From Puccinellia tenuiflora (taxonomy: Eukaryota; Streptophyta; Magnoliopsida; Poales; Poaceae), in the NCBI GenBank assembly GCA_012064385.1, contig QRDG01000820.1, positions 620,001-684,000 of the forward strand: a stretch of DNA of 64,000 nucleotides. Direction: 5' to 3'. Below the pieces are notes generated by a model. That model was not told the origin of the DNA. It saw only the letters and a program-made list of their open reading frames with translations, and did no database searches. Numbering within the stretch: the first letter of the stretch is position 1; each line of letters starts with the position of its first letter. Shown here in pieces: positions 11,159-22,500 of the stretch. A program made the position numbers and the translations under genes.

Positions 11159-11910
11159 TGATCTTAATGACCCTGTGGCGCATCTGGCACACCCACAACG
11201 AAATGACGCATGGTAAACCCTGCCCACCAATTGAAGGATCGAGACGCTTCTTGGTAAGTTATCTGGATTCTTTACTAATGATAAAACAAACCCTATGCAG
11301 ATATCGTGAAAGGAAAAATGGTGATCAACCACGAAAGGGGGTTTAAGAGAGAGCCGGCTAGTGCAGACGGACGTCAGAAGGTGCGGAAGAGATGGACAAC
11401 GCCGCAATATGGCTCGGCAAAACTGAATGTAGATGGGGCTTTTGTATTGGATGGACGGGCAGGAGCGGGCATGGTTCTCTGTGATCACCAAGGTGAGGTT
11501 GTCTTTGCGGCCTGTCGGAAAATTGATTTTTGTACCGATGCAACAGAAGCTGAACTTACTGCTATCGAGGAGGGTATCTCATTAGCCCTGCACTGGACTC
11601 CATTGAAACTGATTATGGAGACAGACTGCGCCGAGGCACTAGAGCTGATCAAGGAGTCCACACCCAACACTTCCAGCTACGCGTTCAGAATCAGTAAAAT
11701 ACGAGATCTTATCAAGGAAAGGGAGATCGGATTAGCTAGAATAAGCCGTGATGCTAATGCTGTTAGTCATGAGCTAGCTAAGATTGGTAGGGTACAGGCC
11801 AGAACAGCCTTCTGGCTTTCAGATCTTCCCCAGGAAATTGCTGTGGCAGTTTCGAAGGATTGTAACCCTACCCCGGTTTAATATAACTTCTTTTCCCCGC
11901 AAAAAAAAAA
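11159..11910 (+). mobile_element. 5'-truncated LINE (L1-type with RNase H) with target duplication
   Basis: The insertion is bounded by a direct repeat: AAGCTCGTGCGA at 11147-11158 and again at 11909-11920. The right copy directly follows, and partly shares, a ten-A tail (11901-11910). This is the standard structure of target-primed LINE integration with 5' truncation. The inserted piece starts inside the end of the reverse-transcriptase polyprotein (LWRIWHTHNEMTHG), passes through an RNase H domain and ends with a short 3' untranslated region and the A tail. Plant L1 elements that acquired an RNase H domain are an established group. Confidence 0.9.
11306..11881 (+). CDS. RNase H (RVT_3-type) domain at the end of a truncated LINE polyprotein
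   Basis: This 191-codon frame encodes a type-1 RNase H fold that in the intact element degrades the RNA strand of the cDNA hybrid. Visible catalytic positions are D43 in LNVDGAF, E83 in TEAELTA and D107 in METDCAEAL. The last motif, SRDANAVSHELAKIG, has Glu where Asp is common. The ATG at 11306 is only the first Met in this frame. The upstream LINE segment (11158-11346) lies in another frame and stops at 11346, so a frameshift separates them and the piece is a fragment, not a host gene. It ends 20 bp before the poly-A tail. Confidence 0.8.
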   Translation: MKGKMVINHERGFKREPASADGRQKVRKRWTTPQYGSAKLNVDGAFVLDGRAGAGMVLCDHQGEVVFAACRKIDFCTDATEAELTAIEEGISLALHWTPLKLIMETDCAEALELIKESTPNTSSYAFRISKIRDLIKEREIGLARISRDANAVSHELAKIGRVQARTAFWLSDLPQEIAVAVSKDCNPTPV

Positions 11911-12138
11911 GCTCGTGCGAGGCATTATTATCTTTGTATCTGACCACCACCGACGTCAACCTATCTTCGAGGACTGAGCAAGGGTAGTGGACCACCGTTC
12001 ACTAGCTAAAGGGTTGTTTCGACATCGAATTGTCAACTAAATAATGCAACAAATGGACTTGTCTCTCGGGCAACACTGCTTCTATCTAAAAAAATTGAAA
12101 CAAATACTTACAAGTTTCAAAAAATAATAATAAAAAAT

Positions 12139-12350
12139 CCGATTGTAGTAAATGGACCATCCCACAACCGTGTAAAAATTAACTTCAAATACTTTGTATT
12201 TTAAACTTAAAAAAACCTTGATAAAATTAGGATATTGAAAATGTGCACAGATTCACACTTTTATCATTTCTGTGTAGCTCATAATACAAAGTATTTGAAG
12301 TTGATTTTTTACATGGTTGTGAAATACACCATTTCCTACATCCTATTTTT
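12139..12350. repeat. Fold-back (inverted repeat) element
   Basis: Two arms are near-complementary. The segment around 12171-12200 (CACAACCGTGT...ACTTTGTATT) pairs with 12283-12321 (AATACAAAGTATTTGAAG...ATGGTTGTG). Weaker pairing extends outward (AAATGGACCATC against complementary sequence near 12330). The loop is about 80 bp. It looks like an old MITE; I could not define a target duplication. Confidence 0.6.
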
Positions 12351-12400
12351 TAAAATTTAAATATATATTTCAATTTTTTTAAATAAGCAGGAACACCGGT

Positions 12401-12730
12401 TAGGCCTGGCCATGGGAAGCCCGACCCAGTCGGCCCGCCCAGGCCCGACCCAAAATTTCAGGGCTTGGGCCTATGTTTTTAGGCCCGCGGGTGGGCCTGG
12501 GCTTGCGTGTTGAGCCCAAAGTATTGGTAGGGCCGGGCCTGGACTCAACATATGGACGATTTAGGGAAGAAGCCCGGCCCACGGCCCGAGGCCCGCCTCT
12601 ATTTTCCGCCAACGGGCCGGGCTTGGGCCTGAATTCTAGGCCCGACAGTGAGCCTAGGCCTAGGTTTTCTGTTGTGGGCTTTTCTGGGCCCGGCCCAAAC
12701 CCATCCAGGCCCGGCCCATGGCCAGGACTA
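12401..12730. mobile_element. 330-bp hAT-type MITE with 8-bp target duplication
   Basis: The termini are TAGGCCTGGCCATGGG at 12401 and, inverted, TAGTCCTGGCCATGGG ending at 12730. The flanks are ACACCGGT at 12393-12400 and ACACCGGT at 12731-12738. An 8-bp duplication with TA(G)-starting ends is diagnostic of hAT elements. The interior is a string of GGCCCGGCC/GGGCCTGGGC blocks, giving open but meaningless frames on both strands. Confidence 0.92.
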
Positions 12731-12738
12731 ACACCGGT

Positions 12739-14251
12739 GACCGGGAGCGCCAAATCTCTACTCATGGACGAATGGATATGATATTGGGGTGGTGGAGCTA
12801 CACTGACTGGATATGAGTATACAAATATGGTGCGCTGCTAGCTAGCGGGCATGCACCCATGGACCCGGTGGCGGTGGAGGTGCTGCTGGCCGTGCCACGA
12901 AGTTGATTCTCGCCGGCGACTTCATGCGGTGGTTCAGGACTTGATCATGTTTTCATATTTTCCAAGGTCCTTTCTATAAAACACAAGCGACGTGGTTGTA
13001 TTTTCTTGTCCGTGTGCAATTTGTAAGGTGCCCCTCAAAATTAATGTTCATTTCTTGGTCCTTCGGGGGCCCTGCTTGCTAAAAAAATAAAAAAATCTGA
13101 TGGCCACGAACGAGTCAACTGGCGACTTCTGGTTGCGTTGTGTAAGCTAGTGCCAACTTGATGGGAGCAAGTCGAATGTTTTGAGTAGGGAAATAGCCAT
13201 CTGAACATTGGGGCATATGCCCCGTTTTGAAAAAACATATTTCCACATGCTAAAATATTTTGAAAAAAATTCCGGACATACACATCCACATAATATGGCG
13301 GCGCAAAAAGTTTCGTTAATAAATGATCATTATTTTGGTCAATGTGAAAAGGACAAAAGAATGTCTCAAACAAATTTTTTTCCAGCACAAAAATTTGTCT
13401 TTTTTACGCCGCCAAAACAAAAGTTTTTTTTTCCACAAAACTTTATGCCGCACATATATTTAGGTGAGATGTACACATAAAATTTTATTTCTGATTTTTA
13501 CACATTTTAAAACGTGTTTAAAATGCATTTTTAAAAAAACAGGGGCAGATGCCCCTGAGTGCAGAAAGTTCACTCTCGTTTTGAGTATCATAAAACAAGC
13601 TAAAGTCATGGAACACAAGCTTGTTCTGCTAGGGGTTAATTATTAATCAGAGCTGAAATCTCAACCAAGTTGAGTACTTAGTATATATATTACCATAAGA
13701 GAGATAGAAGTAGTCAGAACAAACATTGTTACCCCTTGTTCGGGGGAAAATAAGTATTCATAATGTTTGGCAATTTCAATCTACGGTGCAACCTTAGCCA
13801 CCATCCAATATGCCGACTCACTAGCAAAATATCCCCACACATTTACATTTCGCGCTGATGAGAAAACGGATCACAAATGCTCATGAATAAATTAGGACAT
13901 GAATATACTTGTCACAACAACAAAAAATCAACACTTAGGACATCCATAAGTTACAGCTGCCGGAATATGACTGAGGCTTGGGCGGTTGACCGCCCAGAGG
14001 CCATGTCCCAAATTGTATCAGTAGTACCACTGCGCACTCTTATTGCCCGACTCGAGAAACAGGGCTCCTCATCAGTATCCAGTGTACCAAAACCATAGTC
14101 ACTAGCTATCTTACAGGGGCTACAAAAGCGAATTGAGTGGCTGCATAGGCACCCTAGCGTACATTATCAAATCAAGAGGAGTGCCCAGCATCACTTGAAA
14201 AGAATATCACATACAGTAGGCAAAAACTGAAGGGACAAAGGTGACTAACTA
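12739..14251. other. Intergenic with a pair of GGGGCA/TGCCCC palindromes
   Basis: There is no gene. Two 14-bp palindromes, GGGGCATATGCCCC (13210-13223) and GGGGCAGATGCCCC (13542-13555), bracket a 320-bp AT-rich segment and may be the ends of a degenerate repeat. No target duplication was found. The right part of this stretch is the region downstream of the Rab7 gene's stop codon. Confidence 0.45.
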
Positions 14252-17200
14252 CTAGCATGCACATCCGCCTCTCTGTTCAGTCTCGGCGACAGGATCTGCG
14301 ACTGTTTGGAAGTAGCTGCATGGCAGAAAAAAGAGGTTGTTAACAAATAAAAATACAATATTAAGGTGTAATGTAACACCCGTTCTATCTTTGTTGGAAC
14401 AAGTGATGGTACACAATCAACAGAAGTTAATGGTTAAATTTTCAAAGAGGTGCATTCTTTTAGTCCAAATGTGTCCTGGTACTAGCAAACGATACGCTTC
14501 GCCCCGTCTCAGGTGACACACAGTATGACTCCCCACCACCAAACCTTCCCTCTTCCCTCCCCTCGCTGCTGTCACCGGCCGGCCGGTGGCGGCGAGACAT
14601 CCCTGCGCTCTCCCACGTCCTTGCTGGCTCCTCGTGCTGCCCCTGCTCCCCTGTGGTGTGGTGTTTTGTCGTAGGTGTGGTGTGACGGTGGTGGCAGGCT
14701 AGGTGGCGAGCTGCGCACACGTCGGGTGGCAGCACGGCACCTCGTGGCAGTGTTTCTCCTTGCTGCTGGTGCCACCAATTTGGTGGGTCCCCTTCCATGA
14801 AGATGGCTGGCAACTGACGCGAGGACTGGGGCCATGGCTGCAGCTCGGCGCAGATCCAGGCGTCCATGCCATGGATCTGGCCGGCGGCACTGGCTCACTG
14901 CTGTCTGCAGCAGGGCACTGCTCCCTCACGCGCGTGCTCACCTCGGCACTTGGGGATGACTTGGTTGGTGTGGCGACTGATGTTGATGGGGTGTGATGCT
15001 CCCAAGGCCAAGGCTTTTGGGTGTCGTCTGTCGGCTTGCGGCCATAGCTCGGTCGGCTGACATGGCCAGTTGTCTCCTCACAGGAATCTGCGATTCTGCA
15101 GATGCTAGTGTCTGAGGGGGAGCGGGTTGGTGGCGCCCTTGTGCCCCCTCGCGGATGTGCAGGGGACGGCTGCACCGGTCTTGTGCAACGAGGTTGTTGT
15201 GCTCAATCGGAGCGGACAGATTCCCTTTGCTTCGGCATGAGTTCTCTCTCTGTTTGGTCGGTGGTTTGCAGTGGGAGTGAGGAGTTGTTTTTGGAGGTCT
15301 AACCCCTGTTGGCGTGTGATCTGGCGATACATTCCTTGGCTCCGATGGGCAGGTCTTAGGTGTGGCAGTTTCATGTTGGTGTGATAATCTTGGGGGGGAT
15401 GCGCAGCGGACCACGGAGGATCCAGTGATGTGGCGTCTTGGCCGCAGGGGGCACTCGACGGGTATCGGCTGTTGGTTTCAGGCGTATGTTGCGACCGACA
15501 AGGCTTGTGTGGCAATGTGTGGATGCGCAGCGCACAGGGCCGTCGATTCACGGCGTTGTCCCAAAGCGGGAGAGGCCCATTTTTGCCCTTCTTTGCAGCT
15601 GGTTTCTCTCTCACATGACGGGGTTTTCAGTAGGTTATTGTGACCTGTGTGTTTGTGTGGATGGCTTCTTGGCCAAGGTTGTTTGGTTGTGTCAGTTGAG
15701 ATGTTTGCCTGGCCGTTGGTCATAGTCCTGTGTTGAGTGAGTGTTTCGGCCTAGTCCTAGGCTTGTAAATGATTTTCTTTCTATCAATGCATCGAGACGC
15801 AAGCTTTGCGTTTTCTCGAAAAGGAGCATTGTTCCGTACGAAAATTCAATCAACATCAATACCATAAAAAGGATCACCGAACACAACTTCATTAAGTACT
15901 ACCATGCACATAAAATCTTAACATTTCAAAAAATATAGAAGCAATGGGCAACTACACATAGAAGCGTATACAATCATACTCAAAAGTCTAAGACCATTAG
16001 AAGCCTTACATGTGACATCTACACAATACTCCAAATAAAAGTTGCCCACAAAGAATAGATGAAGAATGCAGCTACCAAAAGTATATTTGGGTATTAACTC
16101 AACATGACAAAATATTCAAGAAAGAGACAACATCGTGTATTCACAAGATATACTAAATCCAAGGTAAATAAAAGTGTACTAAGAAAGAATGATCTAAGAA
16201 GTTGACTTACATGTCCTGATCACGCTCATGCTCTAGAGCAAGCTTTGCAACAGACAAAAATGCTTCATCGACATTGTAGTCTTCCTTTGCAGAAGTTTCA
16301 AAATAGGGAATGTTGCCTTTTGAAGAACACCACTCCGCTGCTTTCTTCTCAGAAAACCTGTGAGACATCTAGTCAGTGGCATATCAAGATACAAGTGTTG
16401 TACGTTATATATGCGACAAACTGACCACTCTGCTTTTGCCACCATCGACGTCAATCTTGTTCCCAAGTAGAATGAATGGGAAAGTTTTGGGATCCGATGG
16501 GCTAGCCTAAAAGTGGAACAGAAAATACCCAAGTCAATTAAATTTATCAAGAAGCTAAAAGCTACTACAGTCTACAAGAGACAAGAGATAGAAATAAAAG
16601 TATTGTGAATTTATGTTTTTTACTATTAACCATATACCCAGAGAAAAAAATCATTCAAAAACACAAAGCCGTTTTACCTAATAGTCCACTCAACAAAATA
16701 CAGAAATCAATTAAGGGCTTCACATAAAAGTAAAATACCTAAAACTAATTCGCAACACTCAACATCGTAGGTGGCAAACGTAGTATATTTCTGTTCCGAC
16801 ATTATACAAATTGCACACCCACATATCTATACTTGTACTCAGAGAAGTAACATACGACCTTAACAATCTGAATGGGCTTGCCACACATCCAGAATTATCA
16901 ACAGTACTAGCGCTAAGCAAGCTAAATGAGTCCATATGGTGTATCAAGCACCAATCAACTTGAATTGACCGTTCACATATCGCCAGAATTCATATTAATG
17001 CCATAAACAAGTATCTTTAGGGATAAAGGTTATATATCCATATACTATCATTGCTGCTTGCAAAGGGAAGCCGCTTAGATCTGATGTCTATAGATGCAGA
17101 TGGTCCCTGTGCAACTTACTAAATTGTCAGTTTGCATTGTGTAACTGCTGCAGCATGGAAGTTACAAAGTTAAACTTAATATATCATTATTGCAAAGCAG

Positions 17201-18472
17201 AACCACCCTTATACGAGTTGTAATTCACTTATAGGCATTTATTGTGCCTAAAAAAACAGAGAAAAAACAGCTATGTAGCGCAAGCTTTATATATTAATAT
17301 AATGGCAACATCAGAATATCAGATCAAGCTGTTAGCTAATAAGAACAATGTAGGAACAATAAATGGCGAATTTCTCTACATTAAATATGAACAACCATGA
17401 TCATGCATCAAATGATACACAAGATAAAATAATCTTACTTGGTTGAGGAACTCGTCATGCCATGTGTTGAGCGTATCAAATGACTTGTTAACATTGACAT
17501 CATAAACGAGCACACAGCAATCTGCCCCTCTGTAGAATGCAACACCAAGACTCTGGAATCTCTCCTGCCCCGCGGTGTCCCAGATCTAGAAAGAAAGGAA
17601 CCTCTGATGATTACAGCAGAAATCTATGCCTTCACTACAAAAGAGGTGCAAACTAAGCGTTACACTCACCTGCAATGTGACAAGCCTGTCTTCAATCAGG
17701 ACCTCCTTGGTGACAAAATCTGCTCCAATTGTAGCTTTGTACTGCTGACTGAACTTGTTGTGAACATATCTAAATAAAGTCAAGGGTATCAAAGGGCACA
17801 AAGTACCAACATGAGTAACATTCGGGAGCATATACAACATCATACTTCTGCCAGCCCCATCATCTTCAACGCACCAGAGAATTTTCACCAAACAAGTCCT
17901 GGCTACTGCGCACCACGACGAATGAAATGGGCGGCATCCAAACGCCACTAAATAGAGGCCCACAACAAGACAAGCTTCCAGAATTCCGATTCTGAAAGTG
18001 GGGTGCTGCCAAATGCGTCCCTACAGCTAAATGGGTCAAACCCTTACGAATAAAAGGCACAGATTCTGCACTGGCCTGCAAATTTGCCACCTATCTAGCA
18101 CCAGCGGGCTGCGAGCCAATTGATTAGAGGGGGGCAAAACAAGATAATCCCCCGAGCATGCATCAGCCCTACATCGATTAAACGATAGCAAACTAAATGC
18201 GGCGCATCCGAGGCCAAGCATAGGATACTGGTTCATCAGCGACGTCTTCCCGACCCTGCACAGGAGACCAAATCAGACACGAGCACACGGATTACAGCCA
18301 CATCCAAATCCACCGAACAGAAGCGCGGCAAAAAGGAAATCGGAGAAATGACTGGAATCCGCCGGCGGGCGGATCCGGGGGAGCAGGGAGAGGGAAGGAG
18401 GGAATGATGCGCTGACCCGCTGTCGCCGAGGACGATGACCTTGAGGAGGGTCCGCCTGCGCGAGGTCGACAT
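14252..18472 (-). pseudogene. RAB7: Rab7 (RABG3-type) small GTPase gene, complete exon set with a one-base frameshift
   Basis: Rab7 GTPases direct late endosome/vacuole membrane traffic. Seven exons are placed by GT-AG borders: 18472-18417, 18255-18229, 17769-17670, 17585-17439, 16506-16426, 16357-16211 and 14315-14252. They carry, in order, the P-loop GDSGVGKTS (spanning intron 1), the effector region with KATIGAD, the switch II WDTAGQERF, GNKID, the ETSAK box and a C-terminal GGCAC geranylgeranylation motif. The expected length is 206 residues, normal for the family. The oddity is exon 6: after the acceptor CACAG it reads GTTTTCTGAG, one T more than the phase of exons 5 and 7 allows, giving a stop almost at once. 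A donor further downstream (exon 5 extended to TTT/GTCGCA) would rescue the frame by adding two residues. So this is either a recent pseudogene, a sequencing error in a T run, or an alternatively spliced functional gene. Confidence 0.9.
14470..15825 (+). mobile_element. Probable LINE 3'-end insertion in the last Rab7 intron
   Basis: Intron 6 of the Rab7 gene is about 1.9 kb long. It holds a GC-rich block of different composition that ends at about 15775-15825 with TCTATCAATGCATCGAGACG, then GCAAGCTTTGCGTTTTCTCG and AAAA. That resembles the 3' termini of grass LINEs. Long overlapping frames on both strands within it show no domain. I found no clear target duplication, so the left limit is estimated from the composition change. 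Confidence 0.5.
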
Positions 18473-18774
18473 GGATGCGGGCGATCGCGATCGATCTCTA
18501 TCCGGCCACGGCTTGTCGGCTCGTCGCGAGGCGAGGCGAGGCGAGACGCACGAGGGGACAAAATAAAATTAGAGGCGGCGGTGGTGGTGGATTTGATCCG
18601 CGGCGGCGTGGTCTAAAAATTTCGAAGGGGTTTTTTTTTTTTTTTGGAGAAATTTCGAAAGGGGTTCGTGCGTGCGAGGATGTCCGTCGTGGTCTGGTGC
18701 AGCTGGCTGAGGAGGAGAGAACGTGCAAAGACAGGCAGACGGAGAATTGGTGCACCCTTTCGCAAAAAAAAAAG
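18473..18774 (-). other. Upstream region of the Rab7 gene
   Basis: The start codon is followed upstream by a GC-rich leader with a GAGGCGAGGCGAGGCGAG run (around 18530-18545), then T-rich and A-rich homopolymers at about 18630 and 18765. I see no convincing TATA box. Confidence 0.4.
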
Positions 18775-19155
18775 AGAATTGGTGCACCCGGTCCACCTTA
18801 CTCCACTTGACCATCTAAATTATATATTTTTTAAATCAGAGAAAAAAATTGGACATAGATAATATTTATATTTAATATGTGAAAAAATTTAAGTCTAAAT
18901 TTAAAACACAACATCAACAAAGAAAATTTGTTATCAACGGTGACAATGGGCCGAATTCAAAGCCTAACTTTCATTTGATACTATTCATTGTCAGATTTGT
19001 CTATTTATTCCTTGTCATGTGTTACAAATCTAGAGTTGCAATTTTATGACATGTTAGATATAAAGATTATCTATGTCCAACAAAATTTCTACATTTTTTA
19101 AAAACATTTTAAATGGTCAACGGGGAATCGGAACTCGGGTGCACCGGATTATACC
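18775..19155. repeat. Imperfect inverted repeat with GGTGCACC ends
   Basis: The left side contains GGTGCACCCGGT (about 18781) and ATTGGACATAGATAAT (about 18848). The right side contains the complements ATTATCTATGTCCAA (about 19066) and CGGGTGCACC (about 19136). The structure suggests an old MITE or fold-back element next to the Rab7 promoter. The flanking sequence 19156-19360 is anonymous. Confidence 0.5.
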
Positions 19156-19551
19156 GGGTCCTTGGATGCACAAGATACGTTCTCCGGTGTGGTGGGCCGG
19201 CTTCGGACGCGCGAGGCTGGCCCTTTGAAAGAGGCAAAATCTAAAATAGTTACAAAAAATTCTAAAAACTTTTATGTACAGATAATACTCATGTGTAATA
19301 TGTCACCAAATTTTAGATCGAAATCCATCACACAGATCAACAAATCTCGCAATGAATAGTGCTAAATGGTTTTTTCGAAACACAGTACAACACGGACGCT
19401 CACGCGCATACATTCATCCATATGAACGCACGCACACCCTACCCCTATGAGCACCTCCGAGATACTGAGCCAGTGGTTCAGATCTTGAGATTGACGAAGT
19501 CACCACAAACGCCTCGCTATCGACTGGAACGTGCCTCCCACTGAAGAATAT

Positions 19552-22500
19552 TGTGGGGACCCCGGACTAGCCGTCCGAAATACCCTTGTGCCTACATCAG
19601 CGATCCCATGATCAGTGTGTCGCTGAGCACAATCAAACTAGTAATCAAAGAACATCCATAAATACGGAAGGAATTTGCTTACTTGATTGGAGTCATAATC
19701 TTCAATAGGCACTTGCAGCGGAAATCACCAAACAACATGGAGCCCAAGTCATTCACCTTAACCCTACAGGCAACTGACTGGGAAGCGCCCTAGTTCGCAT
19801 TGACGTCATTTTCGTCTCCTTCTTCAAGCTGCCCTTCTTTAAAATCTGGCTAAGACAATAGCCAGGGACGAAACCAATATGAGTACATTTGATTGTACTC
19901 GCAAACTACCCCCCCCCCCCCCCCCCCCCCGCGAATGAGCATGCACTACACTTTTTATAGTTTGAGTAAAACTTTGTTTGCTTTGAAAACTTTTGTTTAA
20001 TAAAACTTTGTTTGAAAACTCTATAACTTTTGTTGAAGAAAAATAAGGAGAATTTTATAACTTTTCATAACCCTCGTATATTTTTAGAAAACATCTATAA
20101 CCTTTGTTAAAAGAAAAGAAGGCTTTTAAATCTTTTTCCCATAAATCGGTCTTTGTAAAAAATCTCTTTTAAAACATTTTTCCCGAAAGTAGATGTTTGT
20201 TGAAAAAGGTAAGAAGTCCCTTTTAAAAACGTTTTTCCCGGAAAATCACCATTTTGTTTATTTCTCCAAAACTCCTCCTTTTTCGACCATAACCCTTCAT
20301 GGTCATTCAATCCCAACAACCTCATGCCGGCCCATTGGCATAGTTGCATAAAACATCCTCCACTTCATTTTCTCTTTCAAATCTCAAATCTTTTCCAAAA
20401 CTTGCACATAGGACCGAGCAGTTCGTTCCAGCTGTCCATATCCGAGGACTCGGCTATTCGAATAGTTTTTACCCTCTGCAGAGGTAGCACGCTTTTCCCA
20501 CATCCATCCGGTAACTCATCGTGTCTGCCACGTCCCGCCATACAAGGTGTATGCGAAGTTGAGCCACCGACCATAGCCTGTCCTTTGCTCATGCTAGTAT
20601 AGGACCCTACCGCTACGAATTCACCATTCCCTCGACACCTAGTACAAGATCCCCCATCGAGGAACCTAAGTGTGAGGACTTGTAGTTCTGCCCGGCGACC
20701 CAAATATGGATCTTCAATCCTCCATCCATCAGATTGCTAGGACCCAGGTCAGGGGGTAGGTCGCCATGACCATCCCCTCATGGAACGAGGTCATCCTCGT
20801 TGATGAGGCATCCCATACTAATATGAGCAAATTATATGACTACGCCCTTTCCCATATGTGGGTAGATGTGGTCGCACAAGTTATTGGCTGTTCAGTAAGT
20901 ACAAGGACTCAATGTGCATTTTTCATAAACATCACCATTCACCATTTCTCCACTTCAACACCGATCTCACGGCATTCCACATTTATCCAAGTACTTCCAA
21001 AGGAGTTTTGAGTAAACAATATTTTTCTTTTTCCATCCTATAGTTTGAAAAAGAATTTTCCCTCCAATACCTCCATATAGGGTGTCAAATAATATACTTG
21101 TATTTTGGAAAAGGGTTTTCACAATCATAGCTTTAGTGGCAAAAACCACTTAAGTCATTTATGCTCTTTATAGGTAAAACATGTAATTCAAAATAGACGT
21201 ATATAAATGCAAGCTCAGAGAAGTAGCTTGCCTGCTTTCAGCATAATGTCCCTAGACTCCTCCTCATTGATCAAAGAAATAAACTCTGATTCTTCTCCAA
21301 TAAATCCTTCCCAAGGATCACGCCGGTAGCGTTTATATCTAGCGTCGCAAAAAGGAAAGAACGCAATTCAACATACAGTAGGACACTCCAACAACAAACA
21401 TCAAGCAACACTAACAAACAACAATCATGAGAGAAGATTATTATTTAACAAACAAGTTTGGCAATCACCAACACTACTCATGTTTAAAAATTATGATTAA
21501 AGTTGTGATTAAGCATCTTTATTTAAACAGGAAATACTTCAGACAAAAGTTAAGCCACCAATTATTTTCTGTAATTCAAAATAGTTTACCAAGCTAAGGT
21601 AGAGACATTGAACAAGATATTCAAGCTAGTACTCAACGTCAAGACAACCAAGTTTAACAAGCAAGGCAAACTTATTAATCACACAAACATCTCTAACACA
21701 TACCACTAGCAGTACTAATATATTATACTAACAAGTCAGTCACAGTAACAAGCAGATAACACTACCAAAGCACTATTCAGCAATTTAAATGTGGTTTAGA
21801 AATAATTATTTCTATAAGGGGGAATTTTAATTCCACCTTTAACTTAATGATTTCCCTAACTTATAAAAAGTACAGTACTATAATTTTGTTCAAATAGGTA
21901 TGATGGTGATGCTACTAGATAGCTCACATTTTTTCTGAGCATTTTGATATATCAACCACATTTTTCTGATATACCATTAAAGAGTTATGGAATTTATAAA
22001 ATCCCTTTTTTATTCTGCCCTTGTGCTAATTTATTTGTAGACACTTTAAAACTAATTAATAATGTTTGGGATTAAAGTGCGTTATGAAGTATATTAAGTG
22101 CTGAACATTTTGGTACCTCACTTGTAATTTTTGGACAAGTATTCAAAAAGATATTGAATTTACAAGTTTTGTTTGAAGTTCTATAACTAGCTGATTTGTC
22201 ATTTTTACCCTAAGCAATCTATAACCCAAAATGGATTCAGTCCAGCGGGGTTGGATAGACCATTCGAAATACTTTTCAAAACATTTTAGTTTACAATTTT
22301 TGGATAACCCTAACTCTAGGAACTAGGTCTCCAAGGTGAGACCAGAGCTAGTTTTTGGGTTTGAGGCTTTTAGGGTTAACAGGATACCCTTTTGTCATTT
22401 TTGTTCTAAATCAGCCACTGATCCCTTTTGATCATGTCTGATACCCGTACAAGGTACTCGCTGTCTAATTTTCAAAACAATTTGGTTTCTAATTTTTAGT

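Noticed and set aside
12400..12781. 121- and 102-codon frames on opposite strands
   Set aside because: Artefacts of the GGCCCGGCCC core of the hAT MITE.
14460..15725. Numerous 90-170-codon frames on both strands in the Rab7 intron
   Set aside because: GC-rich LINE-like insertion with overlapping open frames and no conserved domain.
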